From NCBI GenBank assembly GCA_029061025.1, contig JAIDSW010000076.1:1-56776 (forward strand): DNA of 56,776 bases, read 5' to 3'. The notes beneath the pieces were generated by a model. It had not been told where the DNA came from, did not search any database, and worked only from the letters and a program-made list of their open reading frames with translations. A program made the translations under genes and the position numbers. This document shows, one piece after another, positions 41,355 through 51,944 of this stretch. Position 1 is the stretch's first letter. Every line of letters starts with the position of its first letter. The stretch is from Duncaniella sp. (lineage in GTDB: Bacteria; Bacteroidota; Bacteroidia; Bacteroidales; Muribaculaceae).

Positions 41355-41977
41355 TTTATTATCTGCCTTATCATTTTCCTCAACACCAGCGGCGATTCCG
41401 GTCCCATATTGAAAATAAGGTCAAGCACTGAGAGTCCGGGAATGAAGCCGAGTCTGTCAGCCCGCACCTGATAATATTCTACAGCGGGATACCGGAAACC
41501 GTCATCATATATATCCGTGACCTGAGTTGATGAATCATGGGGAGCAGGAAGCATAAGTATGCGGCGAATCTCGGCATCTATCGCACTGTTAAGCTCCACC
41601 ACCGGCTGATCTTCCGCAACAAGCAGCGGCAAAAATCGCGGGGCGTAGAATTCAAAGTACGGAGTGCGTCCATAGGCGCTCTCGAGAGCAGTGCGGTGCA
41701 CGTCGGTCCAGTTACCGTGAGCCGACACCTTTATGTCACTCCACCTGGCAGTGGATGCCGATTGAGGTTTGGCCGTGGGTACGGTAAGCCGCAGCGGTCC
41801 GTTGACATCGGCTATCACTGTGCGATGTACGGCCTTCTGCCGCTTGTCGTAGCGCGCATCGTTCATCACCACCGACCCGCTGCTTGCAGCAATGGCGGCA
41901 TAATAATTTATGTCGCCGCAGTAACGCGACGGCACGGCGAGTATACGGTCAGGATAAACTACAAGACGGTTGCGCAT
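41351..41977 (-). CDS. WbqC family protein
   Basis: A 208-residue protein of the WbqC family, first noted in O-antigen clusters and often seen next to lepB in Bacteroidetes. Recognisable parts are PSRYCGDINYYAAIA, RHRTVIADVNGPLRLTVP-type positions, GRTPYFEFYAPRF and a final PGLSVLDLIFNMGPES. The activity has not been firmly established for the family. It is 4 bp from the small membrane protein upstream and overlaps the acyltransferase downstream. Confidence 0.9.
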   Translation of the reverse strand: MRNRLVVYPDRILAVPSRYCGDINYYAAIAASSGSVVMNDARYDKRQKAVHRTVIADVNGPLRLTVPTAKPQSASTARWSDIKVSAHGNWTDVHRTALESAYGRTPYFEFYAPRFLPLLVAEDQPVVELNSAIDAEIRRILMLPAPHDSSTQVTDIYDDGFRYPAVEYYQVRADRLGFIPGLSVLDLIFNMGPESPLVLRKMIRQIIK

Positions 41978-41981
41978 TTTT

Positions 41982-42338
41982 TTATGCTTTCTTTTTCAGC
42001 TTAACCAAATAGGCCGCAACTGTAATGAGAGCAAGGAAAGCAGGAATCCACAGAAGCGGGAGTACATCAGTCATTTCCGTGCAGAAATAAGTGACGGTTA
42101 CTGACAGAGTAAGAGCATAAGGGAAGCCTAAATCAAGAATAAAATCCTTGAGCCCGGATGATTGAGGTATCTTATTACTCAAACATAAACCTGCAATAAG
42201 TCCTGTCACTGACAGAGCAGCCAAACCTATCATCATATATGCCAGTACCAGGTTCCATATCATTCCGATAATTATAAAAGGGAACGCAGCATTAAAAATG
42301 GCACAACACGATACCGTAAGCGCATTGGATTTAAACAT
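41982..42338 (-). CDS. Small four-helix membrane protein of unknown function
   Basis: A 118-residue protein with four hydrophobic segments (about 5-28, 31-49, 70-86 and 90-112), ending in a basic tail (KLKKKA). No family recognised. The coding sequence is slightly more AT-rich than its neighbours. It lies between lepB (24 bp) and wbqC (4 bp) in the same orientation. Confidence 0.75.
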   Translation of the reverse strand: MFKSNALTVSCCAIFNAAFPFIIIGMIWNLVLAYMMIGLAALSVTGLIAGLCLSNKIPQSSGLKDFILDLGFPYALTLSVTVTYFCTEMTDVLPLLWIPAFLALITVAAYLVKLKKKA

Positions 42339-42362
42339 GGTGGCTATGAATTACAGGTAAAG

Positions 42363-43832
42363 TCATTTCGAGGGATTGGCCGAGGTAAAGATGCGGTTCC
42401 AGCGTATTTTGTCAAGGCCTCCTTTATCCTTGTCAAATGACACGAGCACCAGTTCCGGCTTACCTACTATGTGGTCTTCAGGCACGAATCCCCAGTAGCG
42501 GGAGTCGAGCGAGTTGTCGCGGTTGTCACCCATCATGAAGTAATAATCCATGGCAAACGTATAGGTATCGGCCGGTTTGCCGTCAATATAAGCCTTGCCG
42601 TCCTTGAAATATGCATCATGATGACCCTCATAGTTGCGTATGCACCGCTCGTAGGTGAGCCAGTTGTCGTAGGTGAGCGGTATGGTGGCACCTTTCTTGG
42701 GTATCCAGAGTTCGCCGTAATCGGCGCGGGTCCATGTATCGGCTATACCTTCGGGAAACAGGAAATCACCTTCGGGAGCCGGTTGTTTCATGATTTTGCC
42801 TACAGAGCCGGAGGCTGTCATGTCAGCCACCATCTTGTCAGTGAGCGGCGAGAGATATATCGCAGGCACTGACCCATCTTCATTGACCCTGAATCCGAGC
42901 GCCTCTATTCCGGGTATATCGGCGGGAGTCACATTGATGCGGTGACGGTCATCCTCGCTTATACCCCATGAGTCAAACTGCTCGTCGGTAATCGGCGACG
43001 ACGTAGCCTGATAGTAGTAATTGAACTGCGCGTCGGCAGGTTTCACGATTGCTTCGCCATCTATGTAAATCACGCCGTCGGTTATGCTTATGGTTTCGCC
43101 TGGCAATCCCACGGCACGCTTCACATAGTTTTCCCTGCGGTCGACAGGTCGGTAGATAATCTCTCCGAACTGGGCGGGATTTCCATGCACGGTCTCGCGG
43201 CCAAACATGCGCACGAGCGTGTAATAATCGGGATTCTGCATCTTCAGCGCCACCGTATCACCGGCAGGCACATTGAATACCACTATGTCGCCGCGCTCCA
43301 CGCTGCGGAGTCCGGGCAGACGATGGTATTTCCATTGCGGATTTTCGAGATAACTCTTTGTATTGATGATGGGAAGGGTATTTTGCGCGAGAGGGAAATG
43401 GACAGGAGTCATGGGCACACGCGGTCCGTAGACCATCTTGTTGACCCACAGATAGTCGCCTACAAGCAGCGATTTCTCAAGCGACGACGACGGTATCTGA
43501 TAATTCTGACCTACGAATGTAAAGACGAAATACACGAGAATCAAGGCATAGACTATCGCATCTACCCAGCTCATGATACCTTTCACCACCTTGTTATTGG
43601 ATTTCTTCCACCATGTAAAGGGAATATAGCCGGTGATGTAAATATCGAAAAGGAGCAGCCACCACAGGGCCACCCACCAGTTGCCGAGCCATGCCACCCA
43701 CAGGAAGAAAATCAAGGATACTATACCGAATCTTATCCAGCGTCCTTTGGTATTGTTTTTTACACGTGATATGAAATCTTCCTTAAATGATTTCGGGCGG
43801 TTTTCCTGCTGTGTATTATCGTAGGGTGTCAT
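42363..43832 (-). CDS. lepB: Signal peptidase I
   Basis: LepB removes signal peptides from exported proteins at the outer face of the inner membrane. The 489-residue protein has N-terminal membrane segments (about 36-80 and 92-108). The catalytic serine is most likely S117 in QIPSSSLEKSLLVGD, and the general-base lysine lies in NYVKRAVGLPGETI. The C-terminal box is MGDNRDNSLDSRYWGFV. A long insertion between the last two motifs gives the large size typical of Bacteroidetes enzymes. The gene is 5 bp after dapB, a conserved neighbour pair in the order. Confidence 0.95.
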   Translation of the reverse strand: MTPYDNTQQENRPKSFKEDFISRVKNNTKGRWIRFGIVSLIFFLWVAWLGNWWVALWWLLLFDIYITGYIPFTWWKKSNNKVVKGIMSWVDAIVYALILVYFVFTFVGQNYQIPSSSLEKSLLVGDYLWVNKMVYGPRVPMTPVHFPLAQNTLPIINTKSYLENPQWKYHRLPGLRSVERGDIVVFNVPAGDTVALKMQNPDYYTLVRMFGRETVHGNPAQFGEIIYRPVDRRENYVKRAVGLPGETISITDGVIYIDGEAIVKPADAQFNYYYQATSSPITDEQFDSWGISEDDRHRINVTPADIPGIEALGFRVNEDGSVPAIYLSPLTDKMVADMTASGSVGKIMKQPAPEGDFLFPEGIADTWTRADYGELWIPKKGATIPLTYDNWLTYERCIRNYEGHHDAYFKDGKAYIDGKPADTYTFAMDYYFMMGDNRDNSLDSRYWGFVPEDHIVGKPELVLVSFDKDKGGLDKIRWNRIFTSANPSK

Positions 43833-43837
43833 GTCGA

Positions 43838-44563
43838 TTATAATATGTTAAGCGAGTGAAGCATCTCGGTGATGGTGAAAATACCATGTCGACCGGCAAG
43901 CCATTCGGCAGCCATTACGGCACCGAGGGCAAACCCGTCGCGCGAGCGGGCATCGTGGGTGATCGAGATTGAATCTACTGCCGAGGTCCAGGTTACGGTG
44001 TGTATACCCGGCACTTCGCCGCGACGTTCGCAGCTTACGGGGATTATGCCGTCACCTTCAGCTTCCTCGCTCCAGGCTTTGTAGTCAGGATTTTCTTCCA
44101 TCATCTGCTCAAGAAGAGTGATTGCGGTACCCGACGGGTGGTCGAGTTTATGTATATGATGGGTCTCGCTCAGCGAGGGAGTATACTGAGGGAGTCGGCT
44201 CATCATCGCGGCAAGACGACGGTTAAGTTCCATCATCACATTCACTCCTATCGAGAAATTAGTGGCGGCCAGCAGGGCGCTGTCGTGAGCCAGCACATAT
44301 TCATCCACCTCTTTCTTGCTTCCATACCATCCGGTAGAACCGCACACCACAGGCACGCCGGCCTTTACCGACAGCATGATATTTCTAGCTGCCGACGACG
44401 GATTGGTAAACTCTATCGCCACGTCGGCCTTACGGAACGCCTCCGATTCAAATTTCGATTCCTCGCCGGCATCAATCACGGCAGTGACCTCATGACCGCG
44501 CTCCAGCAGAAAACGCTCGATGGCCTTACCCATCTTGCCATAACCTATGATAGCTGCTTTCAT
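43838..44563 (-). CDS. dapB: 4-hydroxy-tetrahydrodipicolinate reductase
   Basis: DapB reduces the ring product of DapA with NAD(P)H on the way to diaminopimelate and lysine. The 241-residue length is normal. The nucleotide-binding motif is IIGYGKMGKAIE at the N-terminus; the catalytic segment ETHHIHKLDHPSGTAI is intact. Its start overlaps the stop of the 174-residue gene by 4 bp and it ends 5 bp before lepB. Confidence 0.95.
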   Translation of the reverse strand: MKAAIIGYGKMGKAIERFLLERGHEVTAVIDAGEESKFESEAFRKADVAIEFTNPSSAARNIMLSVKAGVPVVCGSTGWYGSKKEVDEYVLAHDSALLAATNFSIGVNVMMELNRRLAAMMSRLPQYTPSLSETHHIHKLDHPSGTAITLLEQMMEENPDYKAWSEEAEGDGIIPVSCERRGEVPGIHTVTWTSAVDSISITHDARSRDGFALGAVMAAEWLAGRHGIFTITEMLHSLNIL

Positions 44564-45084
44564 AGCATCTGAAGGGCCTGAAGACTGTCGAGTATCTCCA
44601 TGTGGGAGAGGTTGCGGCGAGCGGATATGGCACGCGCGAAATCTTCGGCCACATTTTTCACTCCGTAATGGGAAAACAGTCGGTTGAGATAATTGAAATC
44701 CTTGTCGAAAAGGCGGTCAAATTCATCTTCGTCAAGACCGCAAGTGTCACGTCCCTCATCAAGAGCTGTAGAGCGTATGAGTTTGTGCAACTCTGAGTTG
44801 ATAGTGAGCTTGTTCTGCACCATGTTACGGCACATAACATTGGAAATCAGCATCACAAGCGAGAGGTTATAGTTGTGAAGCAGTCGGTTCCATGCACTTT
44901 TGGCCGAAAATTCGGGATTTCCCGAGAAATAAAAATCGGCCCGCAAGCGGAGTATATCGCCGGGCTCGCGGTCAATATCTATCGACGTGAGATATTCCTC
45001 GCCGTCAAAAGCCACGAGACCTATAGCCATGCCGGCCGCGCCATAGGCACGGTCAGCATCATCAGTATATCTTAACGGGTTCAT
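44560..45084 (-). CDS. Conserved hypothetical protein upstream of dapB
   Basis: A 174-residue soluble protein, mostly helical after residue 60. It has an N-terminal acidic, beta-like part (DADRAYGAAGMAIGLVAFDGEEYLTSIDI across about 8-37) and a helical part rich in Arg and Asp (MCRNMVQNKLTINSELHKLIR, DEDEFDRLFDKDFNYL). I recognise no domain. It lies one base after porZ and overlaps dapB by 4 bp, so it belongs to the operon. The function is unknown. Confidence 0.8.
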   Translation of the reverse strand: MNPLRYTDDADRAYGAAGMAIGLVAFDGEEYLTSIDIDREPGDILRLRADFYFSGNPEFSAKSAWNRLLHNYNLSLVMLISNVMCRNMVQNKLTINSELHKLIRSTALDEGRDTCGLDEDEFDRLFDKDFNYLNRLFSHYGVKNVAEDFARAISARRNLSHMEILDSLQALQML

Positions 45085-45085
45085 A

Positions 45086-47509
45086 TCAGTTTACTACAAG
45101 TATTTTAGCTACTACATCGGCAGCCGATGCAGCGGAATCAGCCTTGGTGGAAGCAAGCACATAATATACGCCGCTCTTAACGCGCGCGCCCGAAAAATTA
45201 CATCCGTCCCACATTGCCATACCGCCTTCCGAAGCTGTCTCGGCCACTACATTCATCGCCGAGTCGCATATCTTGATGCGTGAGTCGGCCATAAGTCCGG
45301 TAATGGTGATCCAGCCGGTATAGTCGGGTGTTACGGGATTGGGATAGGCATATACATCGGAATAATCGGGTCGGGCAGGGGAGGAGTCGGAGCTGTATTC
45401 GGCTACACCGAAAGGTGTGGCCATAAATACTGAATTGCTCGTGGGATGAGCATATACGGCATATACTGTATTTGAGGGCAGCATAGAGTTCTCGGCAGTA
45501 TAATGACCGAGTATTTCATCGCCCGAAGGACTTACCAGATACACACCCGATGCCGTGGTGCCTATCCACTTGCGATTGGAGTTATCTACCGATATTGAGG
45601 TGATGGTTTCCTTTTCAAGCAGGTAGTCGGCCAGATTTGTGCCGTCGTTGCGGGGCACCTTGAGGTGATTGATGCGGAAGTCGGGCGAGGCAAGGGTAGC
45701 TGGATTGGTGATTTCGACCACTCCCTCAAATGTTCCTATCCACACTTTTCCGTCATGATCCTCCGCCATGCACGATGCAAAGGTCAAGTCATAATTTTTA
45801 CCGTCCTGATCGATAAACGAGGTGAGCAGATATGACTTGTCGTCGGTAAAATTTGAATCAGTGCCGCGGGTATCTATAGCAAGCAGCATGGATTTATTTG
45901 GTTGCACAATTACCATGTTGCTTTTCTTTAGAGGCGCTATGGTAACGTCTTTAAACGATGTCATTTCAAATTTCGTGGCATTGACCCAGTCAGAAGAAGT
46001 GACCGACGTAATATTCTTGCGCTTGGCCGCCGGCAATACAAAGAGGTAATTATCCAAAGCATGACAAGCCACCCACAGATTGCCCGCTTTGTCAAACGCC
46101 ATGTTTACCACACGACTTCCCGAGCCGGCAAGATTGGGCAGGGGAGAGTTTTCCCAGTCAAATTTCATGATTTCCTGACCGTCTTTCACCACATACACTC
46201 CTTCCGTACCCGACGACATGTAGAGTATCGAGGAATCATCGGGATCCTCGAGAATATATGTGGGATTCACCAATACAGGGCCATTGCCATTCTGTGTATT
46301 AATCGAGCCTACGTGTTTGGCGCTGACATTTTCAGCCGCCACCGACACAAATTCGCCGGCCTCATACTTATCGGCAAGCTGCACAAGGGTGATACCCTCG
46401 CCCTGTCCTCCCACTCTGAAATTGGAGCGGCCGAGATTGGTGGTATAGAAAGCTTCACCGTCAGTCGACGGTATGATATAGGCCGGGATGTCAACCGTAG
46501 TAGAGGGTGTGGGTTTATATCGGTCGCGGAGCACTTTGTGATTGTCCTTATCGGCAATATACCACTCGGCAATACCGCTTTTACCGGCAACCCATACCTC
46601 ATCAAGACCTTTGCACGTATCGAACAGATCCGAGCCGAAAGCTTCAGGCACAGTACCCTCGTTGATCCAGTTACCCTGCGGACGGGCAAGTGAATAGATA
46701 GTTCCTGCTACATTGGCAAAGTATACCTTGTCGCCGCAATCCTTCAGGGAAGTTACATTGCTTCCTGCGCCTATATAGTTACCTTCATGCTTGACTTCAC
46801 CGGTGGCTCTGTCAAGACGAAACTTTTTCACTACTGACGATTCGGTTCCTCCAAACATTCCGTTCTCAGGATCCATGACAGCAAATGACGTGCAGCCGAT
46901 GTTATCGTCAATTCCGGGCTTGAAATTTTCAAACTTGTTGAATTTGCTACTGCGCGGCAAGGAGTATAATTTCTTATTTGAAAGTATCACGTAATAATCG
47001 GGGAAGAGTACGATCCTGGATATATCCTTATTGAATACACCCGATTCCCTTACCTCGTGGCGCTTGGTGTCATAGTGCACCAGTCCGAAATTGGCGGCAA
47101 CATACATGTTGTCACCGTCAAATACTATGTCGTTGATTACGGGGGGTATGCTGAGCGTGGCATCCTTGATGTCAGGAAGATTCACCACCTCATCGTTGTC
47201 ATAGAGCAGGTCGATATTACCGTTGCCGTAAGCTATGGCAAGATATTTGGCAGCATGATTATAGAAAATGCCTGTCACGTTCACATCCGAGAGTATATTG
47301 CTGCGGTCATAGGCAAGAGCGCCGTCGGCTTTCTTGTCGTAGCCATACAGGAATCCTGAATTTATGTAATATACCCTGTCATTCGAGTCAACTATCTTTG
47401 ACACTTTGGGACCGAAGACCGGATACAGTCTCCATGAACCCACGGCAAGCTGAGCCGAAGCGTTGAGTGAAACTACAGCAATGAGAAGAGCGAGGAGTTT
47501 TTTTATCAT
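45086..47509 (-). CDS. porZ: PorZ-like beta-propeller protein with type IX secretion C-terminal domain
   Basis: An 807-residue exported protein with a signal peptide (about 1-19), many beta-propeller blades (for example DRVYYINSGFLYGYDKK, HDGKVWIGTFEGVVEI, NRKWIGTTASGVYLVSP) and a C-terminal domain beginning AYPNPVTPDYTG and ending near GVYYVLAST. This is the PorZ layout. In Porphyromonas gingivalis PorZ is a surface component of the type IX secretion sortase step. The symbol is given on domain order, not on a match to P. gingivalis. It is 4 bp from rdgB and 1 bp from the following gene, deep inside a housekeeping operon. Confidence 0.85.
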   Translation of the reverse strand: MIKKLLALLIAVVSLNASAQLAVGSWRLYPVFGPKVSKIVDSNDRVYYINSGFLYGYDKKADGALAYDRSNILSDVNVTGIFYNHAAKYLAIAYGNGNIDLLYDNDEVVNLPDIKDATLSIPPVINDIVFDGDNMYVAANFGLVHYDTKRHEVRESGVFNKDISRIVLFPDYYVILSNKKLYSLPRSSKFNKFENFKPGIDDNIGCTSFAVMDPENGMFGGTESSVVKKFRLDRATGEVKHEGNYIGAGSNVTSLKDCGDKVYFANVAGTIYSLARPQGNWINEGTVPEAFGSDLFDTCKGLDEVWVAGKSGIAEWYIADKDNHKVLRDRYKPTPSTTVDIPAYIIPSTDGEAFYTTNLGRSNFRVGGQGEGITLVQLADKYEAGEFVSVAAENVSAKHVGSINTQNGNGPVLVNPTYILEDPDDSSILYMSSGTEGVYVVKDGQEIMKFDWENSPLPNLAGSGSRVVNMAFDKAGNLWVACHALDNYLFVLPAAKRKNITSVTSSDWVNATKFEMTSFKDVTIAPLKKSNMVIVQPNKSMLLAIDTRGTDSNFTDDKSYLLTSFIDQDGKNYDLTFASCMAEDHDGKVWIGTFEGVVEITNPATLASPDFRINHLKVPRNDGTNLADYLLEKETITSISVDNSNRKWIGTTASGVYLVSPSGDEILGHYTAENSMLPSNTVYAVYAHPTSNSVFMATPFGVAEYSSDSSPARPDYSDVYAYPNPVTPDYTGWITITGLMADSRIKICDSAMNVVAETASEGGMAMWDGCNFSGARVKSGVYYVLASTKADSAASAADVVAKILVVN

Positions 47510-47513
47510 ATTT

Positions 47514-48089
47514 CTATCTGAATAAAATCTTTAAAAGTTCGGCTGTGGCACGGCCACGGTGAGAAACAGCATTTTTTTCACTGTCGGTCATCTGGGCGAA
47601 TGTCTTGTCGAAACCTTCGGGCATGAACACGGGATCATATCCGAAACCCGATTCGCCACAGCATTCTTCAGTGATTTTTCCTTCCACCTTTCCTTCCACC
47701 ACATACTCCTTACCGCCGAGCTCGAGAGCTATCACGGTCTTGAATCGTGCGGAGCGGTCAGCTGCGTCTTTCATGCGATCGAGCAGCAGGGCCACGTTGG
47801 CTCGGGAATCACATTCGGGTCCCGCATATCGCGCCGAATATACTCCCGGCTCGCCCCCGAGGGCGTCGACCATCAGTCCGGTATCGTCGGCAAAGCAGTC
47901 GCAGCCATATTTTTCGCTCACATGCCGCGCCTTTATGAGGGCGTTACCCTCAAGTGTATCGGCAGTCTCGGGTATATCGTCATGGCAGCCTATATCGGCC
48001 AGCGAGAGTATTTCGATGCGGTCGCCAACTATTTCACGCAGCTCCGAGAGCTTGTGGTGATTATTGGTGGCAAATACTATTGAACTCAT
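47514..48089 (-). CDS. rdgB: Non-canonical purine NTP pyrophosphatase (RdgB/HAM1)
   Basis: A 191-residue enzyme that hydrolyses inosine and xanthosine triphosphates so they do not enter DNA. Motifs: [16 protein letters not shown] at the start, [16 protein letters not shown] and [11 protein letters not shown], then [20 protein letters not shown] and SHRGRA at the end. The length is normal. It lies between leuS (32 bp) and porZ (4 bp) on the same strand. Confidence 0.95.
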   Translation of the reverse strand: MSSIVFATNNHHKLSELREIVGDRIEILSLADIGCHDDIPETADTLEGNALIKARHVSEKYGCDCFADDTGLMVDALGGEPGVYSARYAGPECDSRANVALLLDRMKDAADRSARFKTVIALELGGKEYVVEGKVEGKITEECCGESGFGYDPVFMPEGFDKTFAQMTDSEKNAVSHRGRATAELLKILFR

Positions 48090-48121
48090 TGAACTATAAC
48101 GCGGTGACAGGTACCTATATT

Positions 48122-50896
48122 TTATACCACAACTATATTAACAATTTTTGCAGGTACGAATATAATCTTCTTCACCGTCTTGCCTTCAAGCCACTTGGCG
48201 GCCTGTTCGTGGGTAGTGGCGAGTTTTTCCACTTCCTCGCGCGGCATGTCGGCGGGTGCCTGTACGTTAAATCTCACCTTGCCGTTGAACTGCACGGCAT
48301 AGTTTACCGAGTCATCCTTCAGATACTTCTCGTCGGCTTTCATCCACTGAGCGTCGCATATGGTGGTGGTGTTGCCCAGGGCGGTGTGCCAGAGTTCTTC
48401 GGTGACGTGGGGTGCGAACGGTGCAAGAAGCACGAGCAGTGTTGAGAGCACGTCGCGGTTATGGCACTTCTCAGCTGTAAGTGTATTTACACAGATCATG
48501 AAGGCTGCCACCGATGTGTTATAAGAGAAATTCTCTATATCATCGGTCACTTTCTTTATGAGCTTGTTGATGGCCTTGAGTGACTCGGTGGAAGGTGCGG
48601 CATCATCCACAAGGCATGTATCTCCCTTGTAGAAAAGTGCCCAGAGTTTCTTGATGAAACGGTGCACGCCGTCGATACCATTGGTATCCCACGGTTTGCT
48701 CTGCTCCAGCGGGCCGAGGAACATTTCATAGAGACGCAGCGTGTCGGCGCCGTAACGCTCCACGATATCGTCGGGGTTCACTACGTTAAACATCGACTTC
48801 GACATCTTCTCCACGGCATAGCCGCAGACGTATTTACCGTCCTCGAGTATAAACTCGGCATCCTTGAATTCAGGGCGCCAAGCGCGGAATGCGTCGAGAT
48901 CGAGTATATCGTTGCTCACTATGTTGACATCCACGTGTATGGGAGTTACGTCATAATCTTTTTTAAGTCCGGCGCTCACGAATGTATTGGTATCCTTAAT
49001 ACGGTATACGAAATTGCTTCGGCCCTGTATCATACCTTGATTGATGAGCTTGCGGAAGGGCTCGGCCTCGCACACTACTCCGAGATCATAGAGGAATTTG
49101 TTCCAGAAACGCGAGTAGATGAGGTGACCGGTGGCATGCTCGGTGCCGCCTATATACAGGTCGACATTACGCCAATACTTGTCAGCTTCTTCCGATACAA
49201 GTGCGTCGTTGTTGCGCGGATCCATATAGCGCAGGTAGTAGGCCGATGAGCCTGCAAAGCCGGGCATGGTGTTGAGTTCGAGAGGATACCCTTCGGCGGT
49301 AGCCCAGTTTTTGGCGCGTCCCAGCGGCGGCTCGCCCTTTTCGGTGGGAAGATAGGCATCGACTTCGGGAAGGAGCAAGGGTAGCTCGCTCTCGGGGAGC
49401 AGATGAGGTATACCGTCTTTATAATATACAGGGAACGGCTCGCCCCAGTAGCGCTGACGGCTGAAGATGGCGTCGCGCAGGCGGTAGTTGACCTTTACCT
49501 TTCCTATTCCTTTTTCTTCGATGAATTTCTTTGTCTTGGCAATGGCCTCTTTCACCTCAAGGCCGTTGAGGTCGAGTTCCGGACCTGAGCTGTTGATCAT
49601 CGTTCCTTCCTTGGCGTCAAAGCTCTGCTCGCTCACGTCGGCACCTTCTATAAGAGGAATAACAGGAAGATCGAAATGACGGGCGAAAGCATAGTCGCGG
49701 CTGTCGTGGGCAGGCACGGCCATGATGGCGCCCGTGCCGTAGCCGGCAAGCACATAGTCGCTCACCCACACGGGTATTTCTTTTCCCGTGAGCGGATTGA
49801 CAGCCATGGCGCCGGTAAACACACCGGTGACCTTCTTGTCGATCATTCGCTCGCGCTCGGTCTTGTGACGTATCGAGGCTATATATTCGTCGACTGCGTT
49901 ACGTTGCTCCGGAGTGGTGATCAAATCCACATATTCACTTTCGGGGGCAAGCACCATGAAGGTGACTCCGAATATAGTGTCGGCGCGGGTGGTGAATATT
50001 TCGAGCTCCACATCACTGTTCTTGATGGGAAATTTCATTTCAGCACCCTCGGAGCGTCCTATCCAGTTTCGCTGGGTCTCCTTGAGCGAGTCGCTCCAGT
50101 CTATGGTATCGAGGCCGCGCAGCAGGCGCTCGGCGTAGGCCGACACGCGCAGACACCACTGGTACATCAGTTTCTGCTCCACAGGATAACCGCCGCGTAT
50201 CGACACGCCTTCGCTCACCTCATCGTTGGCAAGCACTGTGCCGAGTTTCGGACACCAGTTTACCATCGTGTTGCCGAGGTAGGCGATACGGTAGTTCATC
50301 AGCACGTCTGACTGCTGCTTCTCATCCATAGCCTTCCACTCGTCGGCGGTAAAGCTCAGCTCTTCGCCGCAGGCTGCGTGCACACCCTCGCTACCTTTTT
50401 TCTCAAAGTGAGCTATGAGCTTGGTTATAGGCTCGGCACGGTCGAGGGCGGTGTCATAGTAGCTCTCAAACATTTTCATGAACGCCCACTGTGTCCACTT
50501 GTAAAACTCGGGATCACACGTGCGTATCTCGCGGCTCCAATCGTAGCAGAATCCTATCTTGTCGAGCTGCGAGCGATAGCGGGCGATATTCTGAGTGGTG
50601 GTCTTCTCGGGGTGCTGACCGGTCTGGATGGCATACTGCTCGGCGGGCAATCCGTAGGCGTCATAACCCATGGGATGAAGCACATTGAACCCGTTGAGAC
50701 GCTTATAGCGCGAATATATGTCGGAGGCGATATAACCTAACGGGTGACCCACATGCAGTCCCGCTCCCGAGGGATAGGGAAACATGTCGAGTACATAGTA
50801 TTTCGGACGTGAGGGGTCGATTTCGGCACGATACACATTATTGTCGCGCCAGTATTGTTGCCAGCGGCTTTCGATGTCGCGGTGATTGTATTCCAT
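48122..50896 (-). CDS. leuS: Leucyl-tRNA synthetase
   Basis: LeuRS charges tRNA-Leu. The 924-residue protein has HVGH at 48-51 (the HIGH motif of the Rossmann fold), a CP1 editing domain, and the second signature [10 protein letters not shown] near 695-705, then the anticodon-binding helical domain. It is the first gene of the long minus-strand run to the acyltransferase at 40290. The upstream 109 bp contain the TTAATGA repeat rather than a clear promoter. Confidence 0.97.
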   Translation of the reverse strand: MEYNHRDIESRWQQYWRDNNVYRAEIDPSRPKYYVLDMFPYPSGAGLHVGHPLGYIASDIYSRYKRLNGFNVLHPMGYDAYGLPAEQYAIQTGQHPEKTTTQNIARYRSQLDKIGFCYDWSREIRTCDPEFYKWTQWAFMKMFESYYDTALDRAEPITKLIAHFEKKGSEGVHAACGEELSFTADEWKAMDEKQQSDVLMNYRIAYLGNTMVNWCPKLGTVLANDEVSEGVSIRGGYPVEQKLMYQWCLRVSAYAERLLRGLDTIDWSDSLKETQRNWIGRSEGAEMKFPIKNSDVELEIFTTRADTIFGVTFMVLAPESEYVDLITTPEQRNAVDEYIASIRHKTERERMIDKKVTGVFTGAMAVNPLTGKEIPVWVSDYVLAGYGTGAIMAVPAHDSRDYAFARHFDLPVIPLIEGADVSEQSFDAKEGTMINSSGPELDLNGLEVKEAIAKTKKFIEEKGIGKVKVNYRLRDAIFSRQRYWGEPFPVYYKDGIPHLLPESELPLLLPEVDAYLPTEKGEPPLGRAKNWATAEGYPLELNTMPGFAGSSAYYLRYMDPRNNDALVSEEADKYWRNVDLYIGGTEHATGHLIYSRFWNKFLYDLGVVCEAEPFRKLINQGMIQGRSNFVYRIKDTNTFVSAGLKKDYDVTPIHVDVNIVSNDILDLDAFRAWRPEFKDAEFILEDGKYVCGYAVEKMSKSMFNVVNPDDIVERYGADTLRLYEMFLGPLEQSKPWDTNGIDGVHRFIKKLWALFYKGDTCLVDDAAPSTESLKAINKLIKKVTDDIENFSYNTSVAAFMICVNTLTAEKCHNRDVLSTLLVLLAPFAPHVTEELWHTALGNTTTICDAQWMKADEKYLKDDSVNYAVQFNGKVRFNVQAPADMPREEVEKLATTHEQAAKWLEGKTVKKIIFVPAKIVNIVVV

Positions 50897-51005
50897 TTTA
50901 TAATTAATGATTAAGGATTAACGATGATTGATTAATGATTAATGATTAACGATTAATGATGAATAGAGAATCTTAAATTTTAAATTCTTAATTCTTAATC
51001 ATTAA
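50897..51005. repeat. TTAATGA tandem heptad repeat between leuS and nadA
   Basis: Between 50900 and 50960 the unit TTAATGA / TTAACGA repeats several times, followed by TCTTAAATTTTAAATTCTTAATTCTTAATCATTAATCAT, read here as several shorter words, which is partly inverted to the first half. It resembles the intergenic repeats at 1-80 and 35357-35480 in style but not in sequence. It separates two minus-strand genes and may terminate nadA transcription. Confidence 0.65.
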
Positions 51006-51944
51006 TCATGAAAGTGAAAGCATCCGCTCGATGGGGAGACGGGCGCGGTCGATGATGGCCTCGTCGACATGAATCTGCGGCTCAAGGTCGCGCAGGCAGT
51101 CGCACAGTTTCTCGAGGGTATTGAGTTTCATGTAGGAGCACTCGTTGCATGCGCAGGTGCTGTCGTCGGCCGGAGCGGGAATGAAAGTCTTTTCGGGACA
51201 TTTCTTCTGCATCTCATGCAGTATGCCGCTCTCTGTAGCCACTATAAATTCGGTGGCATCGCTTTCGGTGGCATATTTCAGCAACACTGCTGTAGAGCCT
51301 ATCACATCGGCCAGCATTCTCACTTGCGGGCGACACTCGGGATGAACCAGCACGGGCGCATCAGGATGCTCAGCCTTGAGCTTCATGATCTTCTCCACCG
51401 AGAATTTTTCATGCACATGGCAGGCGCCGTCCCACAACACCATCTGCCGTCCGGTGACAGAGTTGATGTAATTGCCTAAATTTCGGTCGGGACCAAAGAT
51501 AATCTTCTCATCTTTCGGCATCGACTCCACCACCTTCATGGCATTGCCCGAAGTGACCACTATGTCGGTCAGAGCCTTCACGGCAGCCGAAGTGTTGACA
51601 TAACTTATTACGGTGTGACCGGGATGTTCCTTGATGAAAGCCTCGAAGTCGGCGGCATCGCAGCTATCGGCCAGCGAGCAGCCCGCTTCGAGATCCGGCA
51701 CGAGCACCACCTTGTCGGGACACAGTATCTTCACCGTCTCGCCCATGAAATGCACGCCGCACATCACTATCACTTTCGCATCGAGCTTCGACGCGATCTG
51801 AGCCAGCGCAAGCGAGTCGCCAATGAAATCGGCTATGTCCTGAATCTCACCTTTGGCATAATAGTGAGCCAGGATCACAGCATCTCTTTCCTGCTTCAGT
51901 CTCTGAATCTCCCGGAGGAGTCCTGCCCGGTTTTCAACTTCCAT
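51006..51944 (-). CDS. nadA: Quinolinate synthase
   Basis: NadA joins iminoaspartate and dihydroxyacetone phosphate to form quinolinate for NAD synthesis, using a [4Fe-4S] cluster. The 312-residue protein has the early AHYYAKGEIQDIADFIGDSLA, VHFMGETVKIL and DLEAGCSLADSCD, then VHPECRPQVRMLADVIGST and the C-terminal CACNECSYMKLNTLEKL. The three-domain layout and cluster cysteines are kept. nadB and nadC are not in the window. The promoter region upstream is the AT-rich, DnaA-box-rich stretch. Confidence 0.95.
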   Translation of the reverse strand: MEVENRAGLLREIQRLKQERDAVILAHYYAKGEIQDIADFIGDSLALAQIASKLDAKVIVMCGVHFMGETVKILCPDKVVLVPDLEAGCSLADSCDAADFEAFIKEHPGHTVISYVNTSAAVKALTDIVVTSGNAMKVVESMPKDEKIIFGPDRNLGNYINSVTGRQMVLWDGACHVHEKFSVEKIMKLKAEHPDAPVLVHPECRPQVRMLADVIGSTAVLLKYATESDATEFIVATESGILHEMQKKCPEKTFIPAPADDSTCACNECSYMKLNTLEKLCDCLRDLEPQIHVDEAIIDRARLPIERMLSLS

